From contig JBMFVX010000110.1 of assembly GCA_049965775.1 (NCBI GenBank), positions 1 through 10,040 of the forward strand: DNA of 10,040 nt, in the 5' to 3' direction. Below, in pieces: positions 1-8,085 of this stretch. A model generated the notes under the pieces. That model worked only from the letters and a program-made list of their open reading frames with translations, had not been told where the DNA came from and did not search any database. Origin of the DNA: JABEVB01 sp049965775 (lineage in GTDB: Bacteria > Planctomycetota > Phycisphaerae > WQYP01). The position numbers and the translations under genes are program-made. Each line of letters opens with the position of its first letter. Within the stretch, counting starts at the first letter, position 1.

Positions 1-190
1 CCAGCAGGCTCTCCGCATTGTGCTTCGTTTGGATATTGCGAATAAGAGCCCCTGCCGGAGTGCCAAAAAATATGGCCGCACCCTGTCCAACCCGGCCACG
101 GAGCCAGTCGCGGTTTGGTTGACCGGGTATGGGACCGGGAGGTAGGCTAAATATGGGGTATGGGTATAAGTTAATGCCTGGCTGTGGCAA
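1..190 (-). other. Possible partial minus-strand coding fragment at the left edge
   Basis: No complete gene is evident before 243. On the minus strand one frame is open from beyond 242 down to base 1. It reads as plausible protein near the edge, including the stretch RDWLRGRVGQGAAIFFGTPA. No ATG lies in that frame here. The only nearby alternative start is TTG at 190-188, and I see no clear ribosome binding site for it. The plus strand is also open in one frame from 2 to 149, but that translation looks less natural. It could be the N-terminal part of a divergent gene leaving the window, a gene remnant, or chance. I recognise no family. Confidence 0.2.
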
Positions 191-228
191 CGAACACAGT
201 TGGAAACATGCGATTGGCCATGAAGTAC

Positions 229-2090
229 CCGGAGGTTTTGCAATGAAGTTATCGCTTGGTATCGCGGGTATCGCCGTCGCTTTGTGGGCCGCAGTGGTCG
301 TAGGAGCGTCGCCATCGCCGACCGCACATCCGCAGATTGACCTGCCTGCATACGTTACGCATCAGCTTGGCAACATTATGAGCAAGCTGCGAGAGGGGGG
401 TTCTTTTGTTAAGGCCGAGCGGCAAACCGGGGTGTTATTTGACCAGGTGACGGCCTACGGGCCATCGAGCGAGCCTATTTTGTTTCGGCATGTTGATTAT
501 ACCCTGCGGCTTATTGATGCATTGCGTCAGGTGCATGACCGAACGACGCGAACGCGGTTGTTGCGCTATTTGACAAAAAACCCGAAACTTGCCGAGACGC
601 TTTTATTTTTGATACAGCCCGGCACGCCACAGGTATCCGACGAACTTGCTATGTTGGAGCATCTGCACAAGGCGGCCGGCGCGGAGGCGGCGCAATACCC
701 CAATCTTACCAGCGCCATATGCGTGGTGCTTTACCGGCCGCTGCGCGTGCAAATCAATGAAAATGCCGCAACGTCGCCTGATCCGGTCGCATTGTTTAAG
801 TATTACGTTGATCATCAAAACTTGATGTACTTCGGCATTAAGCATGTGCCGGCAGAATTGCTGGAATACGTCGTGGATACAACGTCCAGCATTCCCAACC
901 TGAAATGGGCATTGGCACGGTATCATGGCAATCCATTGGTTGGCAGCTTGTTTTTTAAGATACAGTACGATTATAGCGCTCTAAAGTCGGGGAGAACTAC
1001 ACGCCTCGACAGCCATGGTTTTAATCTACCAAATATTCTGGCTTATGGCGGCGTATGTGCTGATCAGGCATATTTTGCCTCGGAAGTTGCCAAAGCTATT
1101 GGCGTGCCATCGGCCTACGATACCGGTTTGGATGGCGTCGTGGGGCATGCCTGGGTGGGATTTTTGCAGGCGCAGGGAACTCATGGCTGGTGGAATTTTA
1201 ATGTGGGGCGGTACGCTGAGTACCAGGGCATTTTAGGCCAAACGCTTGACCCGGTATCCCGGAGGCAGGTACCCGACACGTATATTTCGCTCTCCGGGCA
1301 GTTGATCCATACGACCGACCATGAACGTTGGAACGCCACCGCCCTTACCGATGCGGCTGACCGCCTGATTGTGAGCACGCTGCATGGTGGCGCATTTGCG
1401 CAGCCGGCGTTTCCGCGCGATGTGCGGGCCCCCGCGACGGCCATTCGCGGCGCCACGGTTCGCAGCGAGTTGGACCTGCTCTACGCGGCGGTGAGCCAAT
1501 GCAATGGTTATGCGCCGGCGTGGTTTTCGGTGCGAGCGCTGGCCGTTAAGCATAAACTAACGTATTCGCAGAAAGAATACTGGGCGGGCAAGCTCATGCG
1601 ATTTTGTGGAACGCTGTATCCCGACTTTGCAATGGCCGTGGTATCTCCCATGATTGAAACCGTGCGTGATGTGCAAGCGCAGAATGACCTGTGGAACAAG
1701 GCTTTTACGCTATTCGTACAGAAGCGTTTTGATCTGGCGGCCAACGTGCGCATGCATCAGGCGGCGATGTGGGAAAAGGCCCACCGCCCCAATCGCGCCG
1801 GGCAATGTTACATGGATGTCATCCAGCGATTTGCCAACGCAGGGCCATTTGTACGCGCTGCGCTCGCCAAGGCGTCGGCCATACTCGAACAGGAAAATCA
1901 CCCCAATCGCGTGTTGACGCTGTATGAACAAACCTGGTCGCAGATTAAGCCGCCGCCGCGATGGGCGGGTTCATTTGTTCAGGAGAGCAACTGGTATCAG
2001 GTGGGCCTGACGCTTAAACACAAGCTGGCGCAGGCAGGCAAAACGCAGCTTGCCGCTAAGGTGGCTAGCGCCTTGGCATCCGGCGGCTGA
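229..2090 (+). CDS. Exported transglutaminase-like protein with helical C-terminal region (coding from 243)
   Basis: I place the start at ATG 243, giving 615 aa, because GGAGG at about 230-235 sits a proper distance ahead and the protein then opens with a signal peptide: a Lys, a hydrophobic stretch over residues 3-21, and a possible signal-peptidase site after VGA (residue 22). The frame is open further upstream to 129, but those extra 38 residues would bury the signal. A transglutaminase/papain-like core is visible: GGVCADQ with Cys272, GHAWVGF with His302, and WWNFN with Asn318 or Asn320 as a possible third catalytic residue. Residues from about 430 to 610 are Ala-rich and predicted helical, resembling TPR-like repeats. 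Such proteins are exported or periplasmic and may cleave or crosslink peptides, but the substrate cannot be read from sequence. Some family members are inactive, although here the Cys and His are retained. The next gene follows after 105 bp on the same strand. Confidence 0.7.
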
Positions 2091-2195
2091 GCAATCAAAG
2101 GCACTCAGCGGCGAGCGTTCGCGGTTTGGGCCAATAATGCATGCCACAACACGGCGTCTCGGCGCTGTCTGCAGCCAAGTTCTTGCGGGGCGTAT

Positions 2196-3383
2196 ATGCC
2201 GAATATTCCAACTTATGATGTACTGGTTATTGGAGGCGGCCCGGCGGGAGCCGTCGCGGCCGGCCTGCTGGCGCGGGGCAGCGTGCGCGTAGCTCTGGTT
2301 GAGCAGAAGACCTTTCCGCGGCAAAAGGTTTGCGGGGAGTTTTTGTCGGCGGCGGCGCGTGTTGTGCTGTCCGATATGGGTTTGCTTAGCGAATTCGATT
2401 CTGTTGCCGGGCCGGCGATGCGGCGGGTCTGGGTATGCCCACCGTATGCGGCGGTTGTGGAGGGACGTTTTTGTCCCGATGCCGCCGGCGAGTATCCACG
2501 GGCGATTGCCCGCGACACGCTTGATTACATGCTGTTAAATCAGGCCCAGCAGTTTGGGGCCGCAATCTATCAACCTTGCCACGTAGTTCGCGTTATCGGC
2601 GGTGCAGCGCGCGGCTTTACGATTGAAAGGCGCGAGGGGACGCCTCTGCGTTCGCGTATGGTGGTGTTGGCGCATGGTCTGGCGGCACGGGGCGACATGG
2701 CACATGGCCCCAGTGATGCGGTTGCCCATCGCGGCTACCTATGTTTTAAGACCCATCTCTCATCTGCCGACCTGCCGGATGACGTCACGGCCATCGGCGG
2801 AATGCGCGGCGTGTATGCCGGATTAATCCGCACCAGCGAAGCGACCGAGGGTCGTGTTGGGCGTGAAGATCGCCCGGGACGATATAACTTTGCCTGCGTG
2901 GCCAGCCGAAGCGCCATGCAGGCCGGGGGCGGGCCTGAAGGGGTGCTGCGGCAGGTCAAGCTTGTAAATCCGCATTTTGGTCGCATGCTGGCTGGCAGCC
3001 AACCCATGAGTCCGTTTTACGCCAGCGGTCCGCTGGCACCGGGCGTGCGGCAAACGTACCACGATGGTCGGTTTTTTGTTGGCAATGCGGCCGGCGAGGT
3101 GCATGCGCTAGTCGGCGAAGGTATGACGCTGGCCATGCTTTCAGGTCGCCTGCTCGCCCAAACAATATTGGCGTATGGCGATTGCTGCTCCAAGCCCGAT
3201 GAAGCGGGCCGTGCCTACAGCCGCATGTGGCATCGGGAGTTTGCCAACCGTTATCTGGCCGGCAACATATTTTCGCGGGTATTGATGAATCCGCTGGCAT
3301 CGGCCATGGCCGCCGGTGCGCTGGATGCGTTTCCAGAACTGATGCAATGGTGCATGCGATTTTCGGGCAAACCGGCCGCATGA
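2196..3383 (+). CDS. FAD-dependent oxidoreductase, geranylgeranyl reductase-like
   Basis: This 395-aa flavoprotein begins with the dinucleotide-binding fold typical of the GR2/p-hydroxybenzoate hydroxylase-like superfamily. YDVLVIGGGPAGAVAAG carries the GxGxxG at Gly13/Gly15/Gly18, and Glu36 ends strand 2, where it would bind the FAD ribose. FPRQKVCGE (40-48) matches the conserved basic-Cys-Gly segment of geranylgeranyl-reductase-type proteins. The second FAD-contacting motif is GNAAGEVHALVGEG (296-309), where GD is usual and GN is found here. Length fits the family. No membrane segment is obvious. Likely roles are reduction or hydroxylation of an isoprenoid, polyketide or lipid; the substrate is not determined. 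GGGG near 2187 serves as ribosome binding site for ATG 2196. The stop overlaps the ATG of a short downstream ORF (ATGA), which suggests an operon that the assembly gap cuts off. Confidence 0.8.
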   Translation: MPNIPTYDVLVIGGGPAGAVAAGLLARGSVRVALVEQKTFPRQKVCGEFLSAAARVVLSDMGLLSEFDSVAGPAMRRVWVCPPYAAVVEGRFCPDAAGEYPRAIARDTLDYMLLNQAQQFGAAIYQPCHVVRVIGGAARGFTIERREGTPLRSRMVVLAHGLAARGDMAHGPSDAVAHRGYLCFKTHLSSADLPDDVTAIGGMRGVYAGLIRTSEATEGRVGREDRPGRYNFACVASRSAMQAGGGPEGVLRQVKLVNPHFGRMLAGSQPMSPFYASGPLAPGVRQTYHDGRFFVGNAAGEVHALVGEGMTLAMLSGRLLAQTILAYGDCCSKPDEAGRAYSRMWHREFANRYLAGNIFSRVLMNPLASAMAAGALDAFPELMQWCMRFSGKPAA

Positions 3384-3499
3384 ACCGCTGGCTGTCATGG
3401 GGTATTGTGACCGATGAAATTATCTCGGAGCGGATTTCAGTGTGGCCGATTGGGGGGGGGCGGCAATTTTTCCGGGCGGCCAGCCGGCTGCGCCGGTAA
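3380..3499 (+). CDS. Short ORF coupled to the oxidoreductase, possibly a truncated or frameshifted gene
   Basis: The ATG at 3380 overlaps the TGA of the preceding oxidoreductase, as in translationally coupled operon genes. The reading frame begins MNRWLSWGIVTDEIISERIS and ends at TAA 3497-3499 after 39 residues. A run of nine Gs at 3452-3460 lies inside it, and the contig ends five bases after the stop. A miscounted G would move the reading into another frame that stays open to the gap. It may therefore be the start of a longer gene rather than a real 39-aa protein. No family is recognised. Confidence 0.3.
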   Translation: MNRWLSWGIVTDEIISERISVWPIGGGRQFFRAASRLRR

Positions 3500-3504
3500 C
3501 GCAG

Positions 3505-3514
3505 NNNNNNNNNN
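3505..3514. other. Assembly gap of ten Ns
   Basis: Ten consecutive Ns join two sequence pieces. A run of exactly ten is usually a scaffolding placeholder, so the true distance, and whether genes are missing, is unknown. The genes on either side should not be treated as proven neighbours at this spacing. Confidence 0.95.
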
Positions 3515-3665
3515 AGAGCAAGGCAGGCAGCCAGCGCATTGTACCCAGCAAAAGCGCCAGGGATGCCGCTAAAATCGGCATGATCCAAGGCCGCCAAAAA
3601 ATATTGCCGCACCCCCTGATTGAGGATTTGTCGAAGATCGCTATGCGCTGGGCCGGGTTTTTCAT
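3515..3665 (-). CDS. N-terminal fragment of a possible membrane protein, divergent from serA
   Basis: Reading leftwards from ATG 3665-3663, the first 50 residues begin MKNPAQRIAIFDKSS and then run into a hydrophobic segment, WIMPILAASLALLLGTMRW. That is a basic N-terminus followed by one transmembrane helix or signal anchor. The frame then enters the N run. On the far side of the Ns the same nominal frame gives unconvincing sequence and a stop at 3420, so the rest of the gene probably lies in the unsequenced gap. AGAAG about five bases ahead of the ATG could be a weak ribosome binding site. The competing plus-strand frame here (to 3732) looks less like protein. No family is recognised. Confidence 0.4.
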
Positions 3666-3682
3666 ATACTTCTATGCTTGTT

Positions 3683-3701
3683 TCGGGCAGCGTGTGCCCG
3701 A
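3683..3701. promoter_or_regulatory. Inverted repeat ahead of serA (operator or attenuator candidate)
   Basis: TCGGGCA and TGCCCGA form a perfect 7-bp inverted repeat around a 5-base spacer, ending 30 bases before the serA ATG. It could be a dimeric repressor operator or an RNA stem in the leader. No T-run follows, so it is not a standard intrinsic terminator. It lies in the only spacer between serA and the divergent minus-strand fragment. Confidence 0.4.
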
Positions 3702-3731
3702 TGTGGCTCATTTGGTTAGCGAGAAATTTTG

Positions 3732-5348
3732 ATGTTTAAAGTTCTGGTTGCGGACAAAATTGCCGACGAAGGCCTGGCGCTGCTTAAACAGCAGCCTGAT
3801 GTAGAGTTTACGAATCAACCCAAGTGGAACCCCGGTGAACTTGCCGGTGTGATTGGCAATTACGATGGCGTAATTATTCGCAGCGGCGTGAAGATTAAGG
3901 CCGAGGACCTGACCAAACCGGGCCGGCTTAAAGGCATAGCGCGTGCTGGCGTGGGTGTGGACAACGTTGATGTAGAAGCGGCCACGCGGGCGGGCGTATT
4001 GGTGATGAACACCCCCGACGCCAACACCATTACCACCGCCGAACATGCCGTGGCGCTTATGTTGGCTCTTTCGCGTAAGGTTGCGGGTGCTGACGCCCAT
4101 GTTCGCGCCGGGCTGTGGGATCGCAACAAGTACATGGGAACGCAACTTGCCGGCAAAACGCTGGGCATCATCGGATTGGGTCGTATTGGGCGGGCGGTCG
4201 CCAAGCGGGCGATCGGCCTTGAGATGCAGGTGTTGGCCTATGACCCGTTTTTCTTTGCTGAATCGGCACTGGATGGCCAAGTGCGTATGATTCGCGATCT
4301 CGACGAGCTGCTGCCACAGTGCGACTACATCACAGTCCATGTGCCGGGCGATAAAACAAAAGGCTTGATTGACGCGGGACGTTTGGCCCGTTGCCGCAAG
4401 GGCGTAAGACTTATCAACTGCGCCCGCGGCGGCATTATTGACGAGGCGGCGCTTGCCGAAGCCATTAAATCGGGCCATGTGGGTGGAGCTGCTATAGATG
4501 TTTACGATCAGGAGCCGCCGCCGAAGGATCATCCTCTCTTCGGCCTTGGCGACAAAGTACTTTTGACGCCGCACCTTGGTGCCAGCACGGCCGAGGCGCA
4601 GAGCGCCGTGTCGGTGGATGCTGTGCACGAGTTGCTGCTTTACCTCCGGGGCAACGGCATACAGGGAGCGGTCAATGCCGGCGGCATAGACCTTAACCTT
4701 TCTGAGCAGGAACAGGCGTATGCGGACTTGGCGCGGCGCATGGGCATTATTCTGGGAGCCATTGCCGACAAGGGCTTCAGCACCGTCACGCTAAGTACCA
4801 ACGGCGAATTGCCCAAGCGTATTGCTCCGACGCTGCAGCGGCTGGGTATTATTGAACTGCTCAAGGCGTTTATTTCTGAACCGCTCAACGTGGTAAATGT
4901 ACTGCACCTGGCGGAGCAGCGCGGCATTAACCTGCGCCTTGAAACGCTGGGCCAGGCGAGTCAGCGAGCCATACAGCACAGCATTGAACTGGAAATTGGG
5001 GATGGCGACCGCAAGCACACCATCATCGGCACCGTATTTGCCGATAACCTGCCGCGTGTGCTTTGCATCAAGGGCTACTGGATGGATATGGTTCCGGCCG
5101 GGCCGATGGTGCTGATCGTCAACCGCGACAAGCCTGGCGTGATTGGTTTGGTGGGCAATACGTTTGGCCGCATGCAGATCAACATTGCCGATATGACGAT
5201 CAGTCGCAAGGGCGACAAGGCTCTGATGCTGTTGAAATTGGATGCACCCCCCACGGCGGAAGCCATGGATGCTTTGGCGGCGGACTCGGGCATTGAAGTG
5301 GTCAAGGCGCTGAATTTGCCGCCGCTGAGCAAGGAACCGCATGCATGA
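3732..5348 (+). CDS. serA: D-3-phosphoglycerate dehydrogenase with C-terminal ACT domain
   Basis: SerA oxidises 3-phosphoglycerate to 3-phosphohydroxypyruvate with NAD+, the first committed step of serine biosynthesis in the cytosol. The 538-aa length fits the long form of the enzyme. The substrate-binding half opens with KVLVADKIADEGL. The Rossmann motif GIIGLGRIGRA has its glycines at 148/150/153. The catalytic set of the D-2-hydroxyacid dehydrogenases is present: Arg232 in CARGG, Glu261 in DQEPP and His281 in TPHLGAS. An allosteric-substrate-binding (intervening) domain spans roughly 320-455. An ACT domain from about 459 begins MVLIVNRDKPGVIG, which suggests serine feedback control. I chose ATG 3732 over the in-frame TTG three bases earlier because it gives the usual N-terminus; the ribosome binding site (GAGAAA) is weak. 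The stop overlaps the start of the ArsR-type gene. Confidence 0.96.
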   Translation: MFKVLVADKIADEGLALLKQQPDVEFTNQPKWNPGELAGVIGNYDGVIIRSGVKIKAEDLTKPGRLKGIARAGVGVDNVDVEAATRAGVLVMNTPDANTITTAEHAVALMLALSRKVAGADAHVRAGLWDRNKYMGTQLAGKTLGIIGLGRIGRAVAKRAIGLEMQVLAYDPFFFAESALDGQVRMIRDLDELLPQCDYITVHVPGDKTKGLIDAGRLARCRKGVRLINCARGGIIDEAALAEAIKSGHVGGAAIDVYDQEPPPKDHPLFGLGDKVLLTPHLGASTAEAQSAVSVDAVHELLLYLRGNGIQGAVNAGGIDLNLSEQEQAYADLARRMGIILGAIADKGFSTVTLSTNGELPKRIAPTLQRLGIIELLKAFISEPLNVVNVLHLAEQRGINLRLETLGQASQRAIQHSIELEIGDGDRKHTIIGTVFADNLPRVLCIKGYWMDMVPAGPMVLIVNRDKPGVIGLVGNTFGRMQINIADMTISRKGDKALMLLKLDAPPTAEAMDALAADSGIEVVKALNLPPLSKEPHA

Positions 5349-5725
5349 ACGTCTTGCGGGTTGGCGTGGGTAAACGTTTGCGGAATCGCACGGCGGCCGT
5401 AAGCCGAGGCGTTGCCGGCGATGCGCGTTTTGCCCGCGTATTTCAGGCTTTGGGCGAACCTAACCGTCTTCGAATAATGCAAATTCTGCCGCAGCAGCCT
5501 GTGTGCCGCGAGATGTATAACGTCGTGGAACTGGCTGAAGAATTGGGCCTTACCCAGCCTACGGTATCGCATCACCTCAAGATTCTCAGGCGGGCGGGCC
5601 TTGTGGACAGCCGCCGTCAATGCAACAGCGTGTATTTTTACGTTGATCAGGCCAATGTTCACCAATGGCTTCAGCAGGTGCAGCGGCGGTTTGGTTGTTC
5701 GCTGACAGCGAGGACGCTCGCTTAA
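5345..5725 (+). CDS. ArsR-family winged-helix transcriptional regulator
   Basis: This 126-aa protein has the ArsR/SmtB fold: ARFARVFQALGEPNRLRIMQ (28-47) forms the early helices, LAEELGLTQPTVSHHLKILR (63-82) is the helix-turn-helix, and RRQCNSVYFYVD (90-101) is the wing. The CxC metal motif found on helix alpha-3 of classical ArsR proteins is missing; that position reads NVVELAEEL. Its three cysteines (54, 93, 118) are scattered. Sensing of a metabolite, or no effector at all, is therefore as likely as metal sensing. AAGGAA at 5331-5336, inside the serA tail, is a well-spaced ribosome binding site for ATG 5345, and ATGA overlaps the serA stop, so translation is probably coupled. The first 25 residues are longer than usual and basic. 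It may regulate serA or its own operon, but no target is shown. Confidence 0.88.
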   Translation: MNVLRVGVGKRLRNRTAAVSRGVAGDARFARVFQALGEPNRLRIMQILPQQPVCREMYNVVELAEELGLTQPTVSHHLKILRRAGLVDSRRQCNSVYFYVDQANVHQWLQQVQRRFGCSLTARTLA

Positions 5726-6041
5726 GCCGCGATGCCAGCGATGGACCGGCGATAAAAAGTAGATGACCGGCGTAGGACGAATACCGCGGGATATTTGTTA
5801 TTCAATTGGGTTGTTGTGCAATTACCCCGACAACTACCACGCCATAAAGCCGCGACCGTGGGTTGCGCCCAACCGGTCTGCCAATCAATTTCGCGAATGG
5901 TCAAATGCCGCGCGACCATTTAGGCTCCGGGGGTCGGGAGTCTCGCCCGACATGACGTAAAGCGGGCAAGATGCCCGCCCCTTAGGAATTGGTTTTCGCA
6001 CCACGCCGGGCAAGCTGGCAGACCCATAGTCTCCGCAGCGA
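5726..6041. other. Non-coding spacer between arsR-type gene and speA
   Basis: I find no convincing gene in this stretch. The short frames present lack ribosome binding sites and recognisable motifs, and no tRNA shape is apparent. The only structures I can support are the paired stem-loops at 5933-5978. No hairpin with a T-run follows the ArsR-type gene. Confidence 0.5.
5933..5978. repeat. Two adjacent stem-loops (REP-like)
   Basis: Two perfect 6-bp hairpins lie ten bases apart. GTCGGG (5933-5938) pairs with CCCGAC (5946-5951) over a 7-base loop, and GCGGGC (5962-5967) pairs with GCCCGC (5973-5978) over a 5-base loop. Neither is followed by a T-run. Twin GC-rich hairpins in a spacer resemble dispersed REP-type intergenic repeats. 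They could also act as a factor-dependent terminator or mRNA 3'-end stabiliser for the serA operon. Confidence 0.45.
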
Positions 6042-6071
6042 TTGAGTATTTTTGCCGCTCGCATGTATGAT
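6042..6071 (+). promoter_or_regulatory. Candidate sigma-70-type promoter for speA
   Basis: TTGAGT (6042-6047) and TATGAT (6066-6071) are separated by 18 bases and lie about 90 bp before the speA start. Both hexamers are one base from consensus. This would give a leader of roughly 85 nt. Sequence match only. Confidence 0.4.
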
Positions 6072-6162
6072 ACTGAACTTGCAGCGGCGGCATTTGGACA
6101 AGCAAGCCTCCGACGCTGCGGCACAAGGCGTGTATGGGCGTGCAAGGACAGCCGAGGAAGCG

Positions 6163-8085
6163 ATGAACATTCTCAATGCGTGGTCGGTGCAGGACTCCAA
6201 CGAGCTTTACAATGTATCGCATTGGGGCAAGGGATATTTTTCAATCAATGAAGAGGGGCACGTTGCAGTGCACCCCGAAAAAAATCCCAGCCGCTCCATT
6301 GATATGAAAAAACTTACCGATCAGTTAATTCTAAGAGGCATTCAGCCGCCGACGCTCATACGATTCAGCGATATTTTGCGGCACCGTCTTACCGAAATGC
6401 ACGAGGCGTTTAACAACGCCATCACCGAAAACAACTATCAGGGCCGCTATATTTGCGTTTACCCGATTAAGGTGAATCAGCAGCGACATGTGGTCGAAGA
6501 AATACTCGACATCGGCGGCAAGTTTGGCTGGGGCCTTGAGGCCGGAAGCAAGCCGGAACTGCTGGTGGTGTTGGCGCTTACCAATGGACGCGATACGCCC
6601 ATCATCTGCAACGGCTTTAAAGATGATGAGTTTATTGAAACCGTGGTGCTGGCCCAAAAAATCGGCAAGAACATTATTCCCGTGATTGAAAAGTTTACGG
6701 AGTTGGAACTTCTGATCAAATACGGCGAAAAACACGGTGTGCGGCCGCGCATGGGCATGCGTGTAAAACTGGCGACGCGCGGCAGCGGCCGGTGGGAGAG
6801 TTCGGGCGGCGCTCGCAGCAAATTCGGCCTGTTTGTCGCTGAAATACTCAAAGCTCTCGATTACCTTAAAGAGCGTAACATGCAGGACTGCATTAAGCTG
6901 TTGCACTTTCATTTAGGCAGCCAGATTACCAATATTCGCACCGTCAAAAACGCCCTTAACGAGGCCGCCCGGGTGTATGCGGAACTCGCCCGTGCCGGCG
7001 CCGGCATGGAATACCTTGATGTCGGCGGCGGGCTTGGCGTGGATTACGACGGTAGCCAGACTAATTTTGAATCGTCCATCAATTATACGCTTCAAGAATA
7101 CGCCGGTGACGTGATATTTCGCGTTAAGAGCGTGTGCGATGAATGCGGCGTCGGGCACCCCACAATTATTTCAGAAAGCGGGCGGGCCATGGTGGCCTAT
7201 CACAGTGCGCTGGTTTTCAACGTGCTGGGCGTGAGTGGATTCAACACGGGTGATGTGCCACGCGAATTGCCGTCGGGCGACGAAATTCCACAGCCTATTC
7301 GAGATTTATTTGATGCCCATCGCGACGTGAACAAAAAGAACTATCTCGAAATTTATCACGATGCGGCCCAGCAACGCGACGAAGCGCTCAATTTGTTCAA
7401 CCTCGGCTATTTAAGCCTGGAGCTTCGCAGCCTTACCGAAAAATTATTCTGGGGCATCTGCGGCAAGGTGCTCAAGGTTCTGGAAGAAATTGAGTATGTC
7501 GGTGAAGAGCTGGAAGTGCTCAAAACGCAGCTATCCGACACCTATTTCTGCAACTTTTCGCTTTTTCAGTCTATGCCCGACAGTTGGGCCATTAAACAGC
7601 TTTTCCCGATTATGCCGATACACCGGCTCAAGGAGGAACCCACGCGCCGTGCTGTACTGGCCGATATAACCTGCGACAGCGACGGCAAGGTGGATACCTT
7701 TATAGACCTGCGCGATGTAAAGCGCACGCTCGAGCTGCACGAGTACACCGGTCAGGATTATTTTTTGGGCGTCTTTTTGGTTGGGGCGTATCAGGAGATA
7801 CTTGGCGACCTGCACAACCTGCTCGGCGATACCAATGCGGTGCATGTGCATATGGATGAGCAGGGCGAAATTCACGTAGACGAGGTGGTTCGCGGCGACA
7901 CGGTGCGAGAAGTGCTGCAGTACGTACAATTCAACGCCGATGAGCTTCTCGCCCGCATGCGCAAAGATGTTGAGCGGGCGGTTCGCGAAAAGACCATTTC
8001 AGTGGAAGAATCCACCCTGCTGATGAACTTCTACGAAAATGGCCTGCAGGGCTACACCTACCTGGAAGAGCCGCACACGAATTGA
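6163..8085 (+). CDS. speA: Biosynthetic arginine decarboxylase
   Basis: SpeA is a PLP- and Mg-dependent enzyme that converts L-arginine to agmatine and CO2, the entry to polyamine synthesis by the agmatine route. From ATG 6163 the protein is 640 aa, close to the usual 630-660. It aligns by eye along its whole length with the Escherichia coli enzyme. The PLP lysine is Lys103 in YPIKVNQ. GLEAGSKPELL, LLHFHLGSQ (His248, His250) and YLDVGGGLGVDYDG are the conserved barrel segments. The second-domain catalytic Cys504 lies in DITCDSDG. The C-terminus ends GLQGYTYLEE as in homologues. The frame extends upstream to 6052, but GAGGAAG at 6154-6160 and the homologue N-terminus favour 6163. No agmatinase or agmatine deiminase gene lies in this window. 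A candidate promoter sits just upstream. Confidence 0.97.
   Translation: MNILNAWSVQDSNELYNVSHWGKGYFSINEEGHVAVHPEKNPSRSIDMKKLTDQLILRGIQPPTLIRFSDILRHRLTEMHEAFNNAITENNYQGRYICVYPIKVNQQRHVVEEILDIGGKFGWGLEAGSKPELLVVLALTNGRDTPIICNGFKDDEFIETVVLAQKIGKNIIPVIEKFTELELLIKYGEKHGVRPRMGMRVKLATRGSGRWESSGGARSKFGLFVAEILKALDYLKERNMQDCIKLLHFHLGSQITNIRTVKNALNEAARVYAELARAGAGMEYLDVGGGLGVDYDGSQTNFESSINYTLQEYAGDVIFRVKSVCDECGVGHPTIISESGRAMVAYHSALVFNVLGVSGFNTGDVPRELPSGDEIPQPIRDLFDAHRDVNKKNYLEIYHDAAQQRDEALNLFNLGYLSLELRSLTEKLFWGICGKVLKVLEEIEYVGEELEVLKTQLSDTYFCNFSLFQSMPDSWAIKQLFPIMPIHRLKEEPTRRAVLADITCDSDGKVDTFIDLRDVKRTLELHEYTGQDYFLGVFLVGAYQEILGDLHNLLGDTNAVHVHMDEQGEIHVDEVVRGDTVREVLQYVQFNADELLARMRKDVERAVREKTISVEESTLLMNFYENGLQGYTYLEEPHTN

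Noticed and set aside
2956..3711. Minus-strand ORF of 251 codons spanning the assembly gap
   Set aside because: It is antisense to the oxidoreductase, continuity through Ns is meaningless, and the other minus-strand frame from 3665 looks far more like protein.
3442..3732. Plus-strand ORF across the gap ending at the serA start
   Set aside because: It runs through Ns, lacks a ribosome binding site and reads like a shadow of the minus-strand membrane fragment.
3708..4628. Minus-strand ORF of 306 codons opposite serA
   Set aside because: It lies wholly within an unmistakable serA, has no family motifs and is His/Arg-rich, as antisense shadows of GC-rich genes are.
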